Positions 33,841 to 41,023 of a stretch of 64,000 nucleotides of DNA are shown here, in pieces (the stretch's first letter is position 1; the number at the start of each line of letters is the position of its first letter). Source of the stretch: CAZEAP01 sp964510315 (GTDB lineage Bacteria; Planctomycetota; Brocadiia; SM23-32); assembly GCA_964510315.1 (NCBI GenBank), contig CAZEAP010000007.1:54948-118947 (forward strand). Reading direction: 5' to 3'. The notes beneath the pieces are model-generated. The model did no database searches and had not been told where the DNA came from. It worked only from the letters and a program-made list of their open reading frames with translations. The translations under genes and the position numbers were made by a program.

Positions 33841-34863
33841 ATGCCGCATCTCCAGCTTGACATGTTGCCGGTGGGGGACTCGGACGCTTTCCTGCTGGAA
33901 GTGGCGCTCGACGGGGCCCCGGTCACTATCCTGATAGACGGGGGTAAGAACTGGGAAGACGGCGATCGCGTGCTGCAACAACTTCGGGCCTTTTACGGCG
34001 GAAAGCTTGACCACCTCATCCTCTCCAACGTGGACGCCGCCCACGCCGGGGGCCTCCTGGAGGTGGTGGAGAACCTGGAAAACGAGGAGATTGGCCAGGC
34101 CTGGGTCCACGACGTGAGCCGCCACGGGGTGGACCCGGAGCAGGCGCAGGCACTCGGGCGGAAGGTGCTGGAGGGGGCCCGCTCGTCCGCCGTGCGGTCG
34201 GTGGCCCAGCATCTCCTGGACTCGGTGGAAACCACTCAGCGCCTGATTGAGGCCCTCCGAGAGAAGGGCGTCGCCGTGCGCGAGCCCTTCGCGGACGGCC
34301 ACGACCACATCGGCCCCCTGGAAGTTCTTGGGCCGACCGAGGGGTTTTTCGAAGAATGCGCCGCTTTTTTCTCCGATGTCGGGATGCTGCACAAGGTGGT
34401 CGAGCAGGGGGTCTCCTTCAAACGCCGCAAGACACCGGCCACCGGACCGGCCGACCCCGACGAGATCCTGGACGAAGCCATCGACGACCCCCTGACCCTT
34501 GAGCAGGCCTCCCTGATCGTCGTGCTTCAGTACGAAGGCGAGAAGTACCTGTTCTGCGGTGACGCCGGCCGCCGCGGCTTCTCGCAGGTTTCCGACCCCG
34601 AGAAGATGCGCGACCTGCACTGGCTGAAGGTTCCGAACCACGGTAGTAAGCACAACCTCAACTCCGAACTCCTCGACCTGCTCAACCCGCGGCTGGCCTA
34701 CATTTCCACCAGCGGCGTCGGCATCAACCCCCATCCCGACCTGCTGGCCGCCCTGAAGAACCGCGACGCCGTGGTCTACACCACCGCCGGCAGCGGGAAC
34801 GTCTGGCATCGGCGGGGGGACGTGCCGCCGCGGGAAGGCTACGAGACCAAACGTCCACAGTGA
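33841..34863 (+). CDS. MBL-fold (ComEC C-terminal-like) protein with degraded metal motif
   Basis: 340 residues, no signal peptide. The fold resembles stand-alone ComEC-type metallo-beta-lactamase proteins: TILIDGGKNW at residues 29-38, YLFCGDAG near residue 238, VPNHGSKHN near residue 264, and a late HPDLLAALKN. The metal motif, normally (S/T)HxDxDH, reads SNVDAAH at residues 62-68, so the first His is Asn63 and the last Asp is Ala67. The protein is therefore probably a weakened or inactive hydrolase. An unusual mid-region (residues about 95-200) has helical inserts. It stands alone with its own promoter and is followed after 199 bases by the VWA gene. Confidence 0.75.
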   Translation: MPHLQLDMLPVGDSDAFLLEVALDGAPVTILIDGGKNWEDGDRVLQQLRAFYGGKLDHLILSNVDAAHAGGLLEVVENLENEEIGQAWVHDVSRHGVDPEQAQALGRKVLEGARSSAVRSVAQHLLDSVETTQRLIEALREKGVAVREPFADGHDHIGPLEVLGPTEGFFEECAAFFSDVGMLHKVVEQGVSFKRRKTPATGPADPDEILDEAIDDPLTLEQASLIVVLQYEGEKYLFCGDAGRRGFSQVSDPEKMRDLHWLKVPNHGSKHNLNSELLDLLNPRLAYISTSGVGINPHPDLLAALKNRDAVVYTTAGSGNVWHRRGDVPPREGYETKRPQ

Positions 34864-35062
34864 GCCCATAGAGTAAGTCGGCGACCTGCCCGGCCCCCCC
34901 GCTACGGCTTCCTCAACAGAGCTTGCACAGCGCGCTCAGGCGACCTCTTTGCTCGGGCACCTCCAGTCGCCACGGAACATTCGGAGGGGGATCCCGTCCA
35001 ATGGGGTGTAGGACGGGGCCGCTGCCCCAGGAGAGAGCCCGGTTTTCCGAGGAACCCTGAAG

Positions 35063-37315
35063 ATGCGCACCAAATGGATGCTGATCGCGCTGAGCGTCTC
35101 CGCGCTCCTGCTCTGCCGGACGGCCGCAGCCACCGGCATTCTCATTCCCGAGAAGCAGGATCTGCCGCCGCTGGAGATCCGGAGTCATCGCGTTCATGCC
35201 GAGATTGAAGGCGGCGTGGCCACCACGCGGGTTAAGGAGGTATTCCGGAACAATACGGACCGGCAGTTGGAAGCCACGTTTGTCTTCCCGGTGCCCCGGG
35301 ACGCCGCGCTGACCGACTTCGCCATGTTCGTGGACGGCCGCCGGCAGAGCGGTGAGATCGTTCCGGCCGGCAGGGCGCGCCGCATCTATCAGCAGATCGT
35401 GCGCCGCCTGCGGGATCCCGGTCTGCTGGAGTTCATGGACTCCGGGCTCCTCCGGATGAAGGTCTTCCCGGTGCAGCCGCGCAAACCGCTGCAGGTGGAG
35501 GTCTCCTACACGCACCAGCTCCCTTTCGACGCCGGCGTCTACGAGTACAGCTTCCCCCTGAAAATCGGGCACAATGCCTCCAGGGTCACCGGCGATTTCA
35601 CCGTCACGGTAGACATAAGCAGCCGACAGCCCATCAAGAGCGTCTATTCGCCCACACATCGCCTCGGCGTCACGCGCAGGGACGATCACAGCGCCGTGGC
35701 CGGCTTCGAGCGGATGGGCGCTGCACTGGACTCGGACTTCGCCTTGTTCTACACCGTCGGCAAGAAGGACTTCGGCCTGAACCTGCTGACCCACCGGATG
35801 AAGGGGGAGGACGGGTTCTTCGCGCTGATGATCGCTCCCCGGGTCGAACTGGCCCAGGAGCAGATCATGAACAAAGACGTCTGCTTCGTGATCGACGTCA
35901 GCGGCAGCATGCGGCGGCAGAAGCGCATCGCCGGGGCACGCGACGCCGTGAAGTTCTGCCTCCAGTCCCTGCGCCCCTCCGACAGGTTCTCGGTGATCAG
36001 TTTCAGCAACACCGTCCAGACCTGGGCCGCCGGCCTGCAAGAAGCCGCCCCTGAAGCCGTCGGTAAAGCCGTCCGCTGGGTGGAAGGCCTGGAAGCCGAG
36101 GGTGGGACGGACCTCTGCGGGGCGGTCACCACGGCGCTCAATGCCGGCCCGGAAGGTCCCCGACCCTACCTGATAGTGCTGGTCACCGACGGGGAGCCCA
36201 CGGTGGGGGTGACCGAGACCGAGCAAATCGTCGCCCGGATCCGGGACTCCAATCGGAGCAACGTCCGGGTGTTTCCCTTTGGCATAGCGGAGAACCTCGA
36301 CGTGCCGCTTCTCGACAGAATTGCCGAAGCAACAAGGGGTTACAGCGAATACCTGGCGCCCGGTCGGGAGATGGAGGCGAAGATATCGAGTTTCTTCCGG
36401 AAGGTCAGCCATCCGGTGATGAGCGAGCTGGAACTGAAGTTCGGCGACATCCGGGTGCGGGACGTCTATCCGCCCAGCCTGCCGGACCTCTTCCGCGGCA
36501 GCCAGGTGGTGGCTTTCGGTCGCTATGCGGGCTCCGGCAGCGTGGCCGTGCGCCTGAAGGGCACGATGCAGGATCGGGAGGAGGAGTTCGTCTACGATGC
36601 TTCGTTCCCCCCGGCGGCGCCCGCCAACGACTTTCTCCCCAAGCTGTGGGCCCGCCGGAAGATCGGCTACATGCTGGACCAGATCCGCCTCCACGGGGAG
36701 AAGGACGAGCTGGTGACCGAGGTCCAGCGGCTGAGCGAGGAATACGGGATCGCCACTCCCTATACCTCCTACCTGGTGCTGGACAGCGAGGAAGCCTATC
36801 GGCGCCACGGTCTCGTGCGGGGACAGGACCTCGACCACCTGCGCTCTGCCGGCGTGGCCCTCAAGAGCAGAGGCGGCGGGGAAGGCGTCCGCAACAAGGC
36901 CCGCGTGCGGGCCCTCCGCGAGCAGAAGGCGTATCTGGGCGCACCGGCCGCCGATGCATCCGCCGACGCCTCCAGAGCGATCAAGCTCAGCGAGGAACTG
37001 AGAGATTGGAAGGAGGAAGGTGTTCTGGACGGGGCGGAGGAAGCCGCTCCCGTTCGGCGCGTCGACGGAAGGCGATTCCTGCGGCTCGGCGAGTCGTGGG
37101 TGGACGCCGCTTTCGAGAAAGGAATGGACATGCTGCGGGTAGAGTGGGGCAGTGATGCTTACTTCGCGGTGCTGGAGGCGTTCCCCGGGCTGCGCAAACC
37201 CCTCTCACTCGGCCGCTCCGTCGTCGTGGTGATAGGGCAAAAAGCCCTTGTGGTGACCGACGACGGCAACAGGGAGATGGGCGCCGGGGAGATAGAACGC
37301 TTCTTCCAGGGTTAG
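35063..37315 (+). CDS. Secreted VIT and VWA domain protein
   Basis: 750 residues. N-terminal signal peptide (about 24 residues, ending TAAA). A VIT (vault/inter-alpha-trypsin) domain spans about residues 30-165 with VATTRVKEVFRNNTDRQLEATFVFPVP. A von Willebrand A domain follows, with the metal-ion adhesion site DVSGSM near residues 277-282, then GGTDLCGAV and VLVTDGEPTVG. The C-terminal 250 residues are unassigned. Exported VIT-VWA proteins are seen in many envelopes, probably for protein-protein contacts. ATG at 35063 has the upstream GAGGAA. The ARPP-1-like gene begins 7 bases after the stop and also encodes a signal peptide, so the two are likely one exported module. Confidence 0.85.
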   Translation: MRTKWMLIALSVSALLLCRTAAATGILIPEKQDLPPLEIRSHRVHAEIEGGVATTRVKEVFRNNTDRQLEATFVFPVPRDAALTDFAMFVDGRRQSGEIVPAGRARRIYQQIVRRLRDPGLLEFMDSGLLRMKVFPVQPRKPLQVEVSYTHQLPFDAGVYEYSFPLKIGHNASRVTGDFTVTVDISSRQPIKSVYSPTHRLGVTRRDDHSAVAGFERMGAALDSDFALFYTVGKKDFGLNLLTHRMKGEDGFFALMIAPRVELAQEQIMNKDVCFVIDVSGSMRRQKRIAGARDAVKFCLQSLRPSDRFSVISFSNTVQTWAAGLQEAAPEAVGKAVRWVEGLEAEGGTDLCGAVTTALNAGPEGPRPYLIVLVTDGEPTVGVTETEQIVARIRDSNRSNVRVFPFGIAENLDVPLLDRIAEATRGYSEYLAPGREMEAKISSFFRKVSHPVMSELELKFGDIRVRDVYPPSLPDLFRGSQVVAFGRYAGSGSVAVRLKGTMQDREEEFVYDASFPPAAPANDFLPKLWARRKIGYMLDQIRLHGEKDELVTEVQRLSEEYGIATPYTSYLVLDSEEAYRRHGLVRGQDLDHLRSAGVALKSRGGGEGVRNKARVRALREQKAYLGAPAADASADASRAIKLSEELRDWKEEGVLDGAEEAAPVRRVDGRRFLRLGESWVDAAFEKGMDMLRVEWGSDAYFAVLEAFPGLRKPLSLGRSVVVVIGQKALVVTDDGNREMGAGEIERFFQG

Positions 37316-37322
37316 GAGCAAC

Positions 37323-38438
37323 ATGAAGTTACGTCAACCCGTTTTGACCATGGCGCTGGTCGTGGCCTGCCTGATGTGCGCGCGGATCGGAACGGGCGCT
37401 TACCTCGAGCAGGACAAGGGGGCCCCGGGGCGCTCCCGCAGTACACGGCCGCCCGCACCCTCTCTGCCCAACACTCTTTCCCCCGTCGTGGAGCGGGTCA
37501 CGGTGCTCCCCGGCCGGGCCTTCAAAGACCTGACCGTCTTCCCCCTGCGAACTCGGCAGGTGCAGGACGAGACCGCCTACCTGTCGCTGGCGGAGGGCCT
37601 GGAGAGCCAGAAGCTGGTCCTCACCGAGAAGGAACAGGGGGAGGTGAGGGTTCTGCTGGCCCACAACGGCGGCTCCCGGCCGGTACTCATGCTGGCGGGC
37701 GAAATGGTGACGGGCGGCAAACAGAACCGCATCCTGCGGGAGGACGTGCTCCTGGAGCCAGGCAGCGGACCGGTTGAACTGCCGGTCTACTGCGGGGAGA
37801 AAGGCCGCTGGGAGCGGTCCCGCCGGAGCTTTGGAGGCGCCCCTTTCGTGGCGGCCTTCGGTGTGCGGAGCGCCGCGTTGCGGAAAGCCCCCCAGGCTGA
37901 AGTCTGGCGAAACATCGAAAGGTGCCGGCGAGAGGCCGGCCTGATGGCCCCTGAGGGGGATCTGCAGGCCGTTCAGAGTTCCGAAACCGTGAGACGCCGG
38001 ATCGAGCCCTACGCGCAGCAAGTGGAGAGGGATTGGCCGCGCCGCACCATGGGCCTGGCCGTCGCTCGGGGCAGCCGTATCGTGGCAGCCGACATTTTCT
38101 GTAATCCGGCGGTCTTCAGCAAACACCGCCGGCGCCTGCTGGAATCCTACGCCATGCGATGCCTGCAGGCCGGCCCGCGGGCGGACAGGCACCGGCGGGA
38201 GGGGGGAATCTCCTCACGGCAGATGGTGGAGATATTCCTGAGGGGTGTGGTGGGCGGCAGCCTTCACCGCCGCGCCGCAGCAGGCGGGGGTTTTCTACTG
38301 GAGGCAGCCGGCCCCCACGGGCGCGGAACGGCGCTCTGCCGGCGGGAGGCCCTCCTGCACGCCTTCCTGCTCCCCCGCGGCACACCAATCCCCCGGCCTC
38401 TGGCGCATCCGATGCCGGAGCGGAGCCGGCCGAAGTAG
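37323..38438 (+). CDS. Exported ARPP-1 domain-like protein
   Basis: 371 residues with an N-terminal signal-like segment (ALVVACLMCARIGTGAY). The main part resembles the ARPP-1/DUF6569 domain: LTVFPLRTRQVQDETAYLSLAEGLES, VLLAHNGGSRPVLMLAGEMVTGGKQNRIL and VELPVYCGEKGRWE between residues about 65 and 165, then GLAVARGSRIVAADIFCNP. The name comes from comparative genomics (association with ADP-ribosyl glycohydrolase and related domains); its activity is unknown. Coupling with the VIT-VWA gene (7 bases) suggests a joint role outside the cytoplasm. The C-terminus is Arg-rich and of low complexity. Family assignment is from pattern memory. Confidence 0.65.
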   Translation: MKLRQPVLTMALVVACLMCARIGTGAYLEQDKGAPGRSRSTRPPAPSLPNTLSPVVERVTVLPGRAFKDLTVFPLRTRQVQDETAYLSLAEGLESQKLVLTEKEQGEVRVLLAHNGGSRPVLMLAGEMVTGGKQNRILREDVLLEPGSGPVELPVYCGEKGRWERSRRSFGGAPFVAAFGVRSAALRKAPQAEVWRNIERCRREAGLMAPEGDLQAVQSSETVRRRIEPYAQQVERDWPRRTMGLAVARGSRIVAADIFCNPAVFSKHRRRLLESYAMRCLQAGPRADRHRREGGISSRQMVEIFLRGVVGGSLHRRAAAGGGFLLEAAGPHGRGTALCRREALLHAFLLPRGTPIPRPLAHPMPERSRPK

Positions 38439-38446
38439 GTGTCGCT

Positions 38447-39265
38447 TCAGTCCGAGAGAACGTCGAGGGTCTCGTCGAGCTTCTCGAGATAGGCGGTGAG
38501 CTTCTGGTGGTGCACCCTGTTATCCACCAGCACCAGGCGCCCGTCGGCCTGGGAGTTGGCCATTTCGTCCCAAATGGTATCGAGGGCCCCGCCCCGCCCG
38601 ACGTAGATCCTGGTGCAGCCCTCTTCCATGCTGTAGAAATAGCGCTCCGAGCCTCCCAGCTGCGTCGGTAGACCGGTGTTCCGGTCGACGTGGCGATTGT
38701 CGAAGTGATCGGAGGGTTCCGCCAGGATAGGGGCGTGGAAATAGAAGGCGTCCTCTGTCAACTCGAAGGAAAGCTCGTAGGGGCTGCGGCTGTCGTTGAC
38801 CAGCTTCAGCCCGGAGAGGTAGATGGCGACGGGCAGTTCGGTCTTCAGGCCCACCTGCTCGTTGAGGGCGCAGCCGATATGGCTGTTCGGCTCCCTCATG
38901 TTGCGCAGCGCCAGGCCCACGTCCTTGTAGAACCCCCGGATGTTAGCCGGGTTGGCGCGCTTGTTCTGCGCGTCGATGATGGCCTGAATGTCCACCGGGG
39001 TGGCCACGCGATAGTCGGGACGGACGATCATATCGATCAGGCAGCAGGCAAACGGATTAGAGCCGTGGACCGTCCCGGCGGCCAGGGTGAATATCCTGAG
39101 GTTATCGTTGTTTTTGAACTCCGTGCGAACCCGGTCGTTATACTCCGAGAGCACCTCCGTGCCGAACTCGTCATCCTGCAGCAGAGTAGCCGCCGGCAGG
39201 GGAACGTCCCGCAGGAATTTGCCGGGAAACTGCGGCGCTTCCTCTTCCTGCTGTTGAGCAGCCAT
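38447..39265 (-). CDS. Conserved-looking protein of unknown function
   Basis: 272 residues from ATG at 39265 with the strong Shine-Dalgarno GGAGGGAG. No signal peptide or membrane segment. Not recognised. The sequence is well formed and coding-like, with segments LLQDDEFGTEVLSEYNDRV, LRIFTLAAGTVHGSNPFACC, GLALRNMREPNSHIGCALN, AIYLSGLKLVNDSRSPYELSFEL and a final helix KLTAYLEKLDETLDVLSD. It could bind a ligand or nucleic acid, but nothing in the sequence decides this. It lies behind a long structured leader (39302-39412) and a promoter (39426-39454), so its expression may be controlled after transcription starts. It converges on the ARPP-1-like gene. Confidence 0.7.
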   Translation of the reverse strand: MAAQQQEEEAPQFPGKFLRDVPLPAATLLQDDEFGTEVLSEYNDRVRTEFKNNDNLRIFTLAAGTVHGSNPFACCLIDMIVRPDYRVATPVDIQAIIDAQNKRANPANIRGFYKDVGLALRNMREPNSHIGCALNEQVGLKTELPVAIYLSGLKLVNDSRSPYELSFELTEDAFYFHAPILAEPSDHFDNRHVDRNTGLPTQLGGSERYFYSMEEGCTRIYVGRGGALDTIWDEMANSQADGRLVLVDNRVHHQKLTAYLEKLDETLDVLSD

Positions 39266-39301
39266 CGCACTCCCTCCTTGGGCGTCTCAAAACCGGACTC
39301 A

Positions 39302-39412
39302 CGGCCGGCCGATTCTCCACGGGCGAGCTGGCAACTCCCAACGAACAATATATAGAAAAGAACAATCCGCTCCCGAGTTGCCGTTCGCTCACCCTACGGG
39401 CGGCCGGCCGAC
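39302..39412. repeat. Large inverted repeat in the leader of the unknown gene
   Basis: Outer arms CGGCCGGCCG at about 39302 and about 39401, then gggYgagc with gctcaccc, and the inner perfect stem GGCAACTC/GAGTTGCC enclosing an A+T-rich loop with AACAATATATAG. It lies wholly between the promoter at 39426-39454 and the start codon at 39265, so it should be transcribed as a folded 5' leader. Alternatively it is a short inverted-repeat mobile element (MITE). Confidence 0.5.
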
Positions 39413-39425
39413 TTCTCAGGGATAT

Positions 39426-39454
39426 ATTGTAACCACTACGGCACACGAGGTAAA
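39426..39454 (-). promoter_or_regulatory. Promoter of the unknown gene with long leader
   Basis: On the minus strand: TTTACC (39454-39449), 17 bases, TACAAT (39431-39426). The predicted start is near 39419, giving a 5' leader of about 155 bases that contains the inverted repeat. Confidence 0.6.
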
Positions 39455-39510
39455 GAGCCTTGCTTCCGCGCAGGCCCGCCGACACGGCCGAGGAACGGCC
39501 CCCGAGGCTG

Positions 39511-39807
39511 CTAAGAGGGACCCCCTTCCTCCTCCATGCCGATGGCGAACATCCGTTCCAGGTCATAACGGCTGTAAGTCCTGAACGCAACGAGGGTTGT
39601 GGTTTTCTCAATGCCCACCATCCTCAACATGGAGCCCGTCACGACGTCGGCCATCTCCTCATTGTCCCTGGCGCGGATGATGGCCACCAGGTCATAGGGG
39701 CCGGCCACCGAATAGACCTCCGAGACCCCTTCGAGTTCCGTCAGCTCCTGTGCCGTCTCGTTGACCATGTCGCGTCGGGCGTTGATCAGCACAATCGCCG
39801 TGACCAT
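39511..39807 (-). CDS. Stand-alone AsnC/Lrp-type ligand-binding (RAM) domain protein
   Basis: 98 residues from ATG at 39807, with GGAG upstream. The whole protein is a RAM-like alpha/beta sandwich: MVTAIVLINARRD, ELTELEGVSEVYSVAGPYDLVAIIRA, and the end VVAFRTYSRYDLERMF pattern. There is no DNA-binding helix-turn-helix. Such proteins bind amino acids or assemble with full Lrp/AsnC regulators. It has a near-consensus promoter of its own (39858-39886) and lies downstream of parB on the same strand. Confidence 0.85.
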   Translation of the reverse strand: MVTAIVLINARRDMVNETAQELTELEGVSEVYSVAGPYDLVAIIRARDNEEMADVVTGSMLRMVGIEKTTTLVAFRTYSRYDLERMFAIGMEEEGGPS

Positions 39808-39857
39808 AGGGTGTCTCCTCCCACTCAAGTGATGGGGCGCAGAACGACTGCCCCGTC

Positions 39858-39886
39858 ATCATAGGGCGCTCGCCGTGATTTGTAAA
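39858..39886 (-). promoter_or_regulatory. Strong promoter of the AsnC-type domain gene
   Basis: On the minus strand: TTTACA (39886-39881), 17 bases, TATGAT (39863-39858), each 5/6 to consensus, with a leader of about 43 bases. The palindrome CCCCCGGCCGGGGG just upstream (39890s) may end parB transcription, though it lacks a T-tract. Confidence 0.7.
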
Positions 39887-39926
39887 GGTGCCCCCCCCGG
39901 CCGGGGGCCTTGAGCGACCGCGCCTC

Positions 39927-40805
39927 TCAGGCGGGGATTTTTGTCGGGTAGTCCGCCGACGAACGGCCGGTGATGGCCTCGTATAGCCGCTCGAAATCGC
40001 CGTGGTCCCTGAAGTGGATCACCACCTTGCCCCCCTTTCTCTTGGGCTTGACCTCCACCCGGGCGCCGAGCGCCTCGCAGAGTTGCTCCTCCAGCCTGGT
40101 GATGTTGGGCGAGGGCTCCCGGATGCGGGTCGCCCGGTGCTCGCGTCCCTGACGGGAGGCCAGCCGCTCGGTCTGCCGCACCGACAACTCTCTGTCGGCC
40201 ACCTTCTCGGCCAGGCGCAGCCGTGCCTCCGGCTCGGAGACCGACAGCAGGGCTCTGGCGTGCCCGGCGGTCAGCGTTCCACGTGAAACCATCCCCTGGA
40301 TTTCCTCCGACAGGTCGAGCAGCCGCAGGGCGTTGGTGATGGTCGAGCGGTTCAGCCCCAGCCGCGTGCCGGCCTCCTCCTGGGTAAGGTCCAGCTCTGA
40401 GATCATCTCCTGGATGGCGCGCGCCCGTTCGATGGCGTTCAGATCGGCCCGCTGGATGTTCTCGATCAGCGCCAGCTCCAGCAGTTTCTCCTCCGGCACG
40501 TCCCGGACGATGGCCGGCACCTTCTGCAGTCCCGCCATCCGGGCGGCTCGCAGACGGCGCTCGCCGACTACCAGTTCGTACATCGAGCCCGCAGGACGGA
40601 CCAGAACGGGCTGGATGACCCCGCTGGAGCGGATGGACTGGGCCAGTTGCTCCAACTTCTCGGGGTCCATCTCGCTCCGGGGCTGCCGGGGGTTCAGCTC
40701 GATGGTTCTCAGCGGGATCTCCCGCACGCTGCCCTGCCCGGCCTCCTCCTGAGCGGGCGGAATCAATGCGTCCAAACCGCGTCCCAGTCGCCTCTTCTGG
40801 GCCAC
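39927..40805 (-). CDS. parB: Chromosome partitioning protein ParB / Spo0J
   Basis: 292 residues from GTG at 40805 with the Shine-Dalgarno AGGAGGT five bases upstream. It starts with the family's basic tip (RRLGRGLDALI). The CTPase/N-terminal domain has IELNPRQPRSEM, YELVVGERRLRAARMAGL (arginine-rich ERR motif) and IENIQRADLNAIE. The helix-turn-helix is LTQEEAGTRLGLNRSTITNALRLL. The C-terminal dimerisation part is short. ParB binds parS near the origin, loads SMC and segregates chromosomes with ParA. parA, usually just upstream, is absent here. One parS-like site lies in the promoter region and one inside the gene, suggesting autoregulation. Confidence 0.94.
   Translation of the reverse strand: MAQKRRLGRGLDALIPPAQEEAGQGSVREIPLRTIELNPRQPRSEMDPEKLEQLAQSIRSSGVIQPVLVRPAGSMYELVVGERRLRAARMAGLQKVPAIVRDVPEEKLLELALIENIQRADLNAIERARAIQEMISELDLTQEEAGTRLGLNRSTITNALRLLDLSEEIQGMVSRGTLTAGHARALLSVSEPEARLRLAEKVADRELSVRQTERLASRQGREHRATRIREPSPNITRLEEQLCEALGARVEVKPKRKGGKVVIHFRDHGDFERLYEAITGRSSADYPTKIPA
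40275..40290. promoter_or_regulatory. parS-like site inside parB
   Basis: CGTTCCACGTGAAACC, where the core TTCCACGTGAAAC fits the known palindrome TGTTYCACGTGRAACA (core fully matched, ends differ). It lies inside the parB coding region. Confidence 0.7.
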
Positions 40806-40817
40806 TGTGCACCTCCT

Positions 40818-40833
40818 TGTTTCACGTGGAACG
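40818..40833. promoter_or_regulatory. parS-like site upstream of parB
   Basis: TGTTTCACGTGGAACG matches the parS consensus TGTTYCACGTGRAACA at 15 of 16 positions. It falls between the parB promoter and its ribosome binding site, so bound ParB could repress its own gene. Confidence 0.75.
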
Positions 40834-40843
40834 TTCCCGGCGA

Positions 40844-40873
40844 ATGGTAGGGAAGGTTTTTGGCGCAAGTCAA
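40844..40873 (-). promoter_or_regulatory. parB promoter
   Basis: On the minus strand: TTGACT (40873-40868), 18 bases, TACCAT (40849-40844). The start would be near 40837, just before the parS site at 40818-40833. Confidence 0.5.
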
Positions 40874-40992
40874 TGGCCCGGGGCACACGCACGGCTCCGG
40901 CAAAGCGATGCACCTCAAAAAGGCCCGCGAGAGGGGTCCTGGGGGCCGTACGCGGATGCTTTGCGGAGGAAGAAGCTCCCGAATCCGCGCTG

Positions 40993-41023
40993 AAAAAAGG
41001 AGCGGGGCGTGGCAACTCCGCTC
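40993..41023 (-). terminator. Intrinsic terminator of the ACT-surE-lipoprotein-oxidoreductase operon
   Basis: Minus strand: GAGCGG and CCGCTC form a 6-bp stem (41023-41018 with 41005-41000), followed by C and six T. The stem begins within the stop codon of the oxidoreductase gene. Confidence 0.6.

Noticed and set aside
39886..39906. CCCCCGGCCGGGGG palindrome as parB terminator
   Set aside because: No T-tract follows on the minus strand, and the promoter of the AsnC-type gene begins right there, so it is mentioned only as a possibility.
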